From the NCBI GenBank assembly GCA_023390705.1, contig JAEWCI010000606.1:1-6063 (forward strand): a DNA stretch of 6,063 nt, read 5' to 3'. A model generated the notes under the pieces. The model searched no databases. It was not told the origin of the DNA and worked only from the letters and a program-made list of their open reading frames with translations. The translations under genes were made by a program, and so were the position numbers. Of this stretch, positions 5,482 to 6,063 are shown one piece after another (the stretch's first letter is position 1; every line of letters starts with the position of its first letter). Origin of the DNA: Pseudomonadota bacterium. GTDB taxonomy: Bacteria > Pseudomonadota > Alphaproteobacteria > Acetobacterales > Acetobacteraceae.

Positions 5482-6063
5482 ATGTCAGGGGATGACCTCG
5501 CCGCGCTGCGCGACGCCACGGCCGCCGAGCTTGCCGCCGCCGCCGATCTGCGCGCCTGGGACGCGGTGCGCGTCGGCGTGCTGGGCAAGAGCGGCAGGCT
5601 GACAGCGCTGCTGAAGGGGCTGGGCCAGGTGCCGGCCGAACAGCGCAAGGAACGCGGCGCCGCGCTCAACCGCCTGAAGGGCGAGCTGGAAGGGCTGATC
5701 GAAACGCGCCGCACCGCGCTGGAAGCCGCCGCGCTGGAAGCCCGGCTGGCATCCGAGCGGCTGGACGTGACACTGCCGCCGCGCCCCTTCCCGCCGGCCG
5801 GGGCGGACCAGGGCGCCATCCATCCCATCAGCCGCACCATGGAGGAGCTGGTGGCGCTGTTCGGCGCCATGGGCTTCAGCGTGGCCGAGGGGCCGGACAT
5901 CGAATCCGACTGGCACAATTTCGGCGCCCTCAACATCCCGGAACACCATCCGGCGCGGCAGGACCACGACACATTCTATTTGCCGGCTGTGGATGGCCGC
6001 CGTCCCGTGCTGCGCACCCACACCTCCCCGGTGCAGATCCGCACCATGACGTCGCAGGAGCCG
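5482..6063 (+). CDS. pheS: Phenylalanyl-tRNA synthetase alpha subunit, N-terminal part (cut by window edge)
   Basis: The frame is open from ATG 5482 to the last base, giving 194 of about 340-360 expected residues. Residues 1-90 form the Ala/Leu/Glu-rich helical N-terminal arm that contacts tRNAPhe, including the VLGKSGRLTALLKGLG segment (33-48). The catalytic core follows: HPISRTMEELVALFGAMGF (114-132), EGPDIESDWHNF (136-147), HPARQDHDTFY (156-166) and LRTHTSPVQIRTM (177-189), covering class II synthetase motif 1 and the start of motif 2. With PheT it charges tRNAPhe in an alpha2-beta2 complex; pheT is expected just beyond the right edge. Its ribosome binding site is weak (AAAGG at 5469-5473, 8 bases before the ATG) compared with those of rpmI and rplT, consistent with lower synthesis. 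Confidence 0.96.
   Translation, partial: MSGDDLAALRDATAAELAAAADLRAWDAVRVGVLGKSGRLTALLKGLGQVPAEQRKERGAALNRLKGELEGLIETRRTALEAAALEARLASERLDVTLPPRPFPPAGADQGAIHPISRTMEELVALFGAMGFSVAEGPDIESDWHNFGALNIPEHHPARQDHDTFYLPAVDGRRPVLRTHTSPVQIRTMTSQEP

Noticed and set aside
4973..6021. Several minus-strand open frames over rplT and pheS
   Set aside because: They are antisense to two unmistakable translation genes and show low-complexity Arg/Ser/Pro/Ala composition without motifs.
1..6063. A hidden novel system such as a defence island, CRISPR array, retron or mobile element
   Set aside because: Nearly all bases are accounted for by five recognisable genes plus part of pheS. There are no direct-repeat arrays, transposase or integrase motifs, tRNA attachment sites or composition breaks that I can see.

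Overview
This window comes from a high-GC bacterium, most likely an alphaproteobacterium. The general look fits the Rhodospirillales/Acetobacteraceae (Roseomonas-like). That placement is an inference from four things: GC-rich codon use throughout, an orphan tripartite-tricarboxylate (Bug/TctC) binding protein, CTTG-N17-CTAT style promoters, and an rpmI-rplT-pheS cluster with no infC directly upstream. No database search was possible.

Layout, left to right. (1) Positions 1-1500, + strand: a GMC-family flavin oxidoreductase (choline/alcohol dehydrogenase-like) that lacks only its extreme N-terminus, which lies off the left edge. (2) Positions 1598-2590, - strand: a periplasmic Bug/TctC-type solute-binding protein, convergent with the oxidoreductase; a 9-bp inverted repeat lies between them. 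(3) Positions 2716-4521, - strand: lepA, elongation factor 4, complete, followed by two hairpins that could end its transcript. (4) Positions 4522-4784: a divergent intergenic region with a promoter candidate for each side and a structured rpmI leader. (5) Positions 4785-5380, + strand: rpmI (L35) and rplT (L20), tightly coupled. (6) Positions 5381-5481: a gap holding a strong GC-rich hairpin. (7) Positions 5482-6063, + strand: the first 194 codons of pheS, running off the right edge.

Functionally the right two thirds is translation machinery: a ribosomal GTPase, two large-subunit proteins and phenylalanyl-tRNA synthetase alpha. The left third is metabolic or uptake genes whose substrates cannot be read from sequence. 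No gap between genes exceeds about 265 bases. I found no RNA genes, insertion sequences, CRISPR arrays, phage genes or defence genes. This is an ordinary chromosomal region. The points worth a second look are regulatory: the rpmI leader with a possible Shine-Dalgarno-blocking element, the paired divergent promoters, and the terminator-like hairpin inside the rplT-pheS gap.
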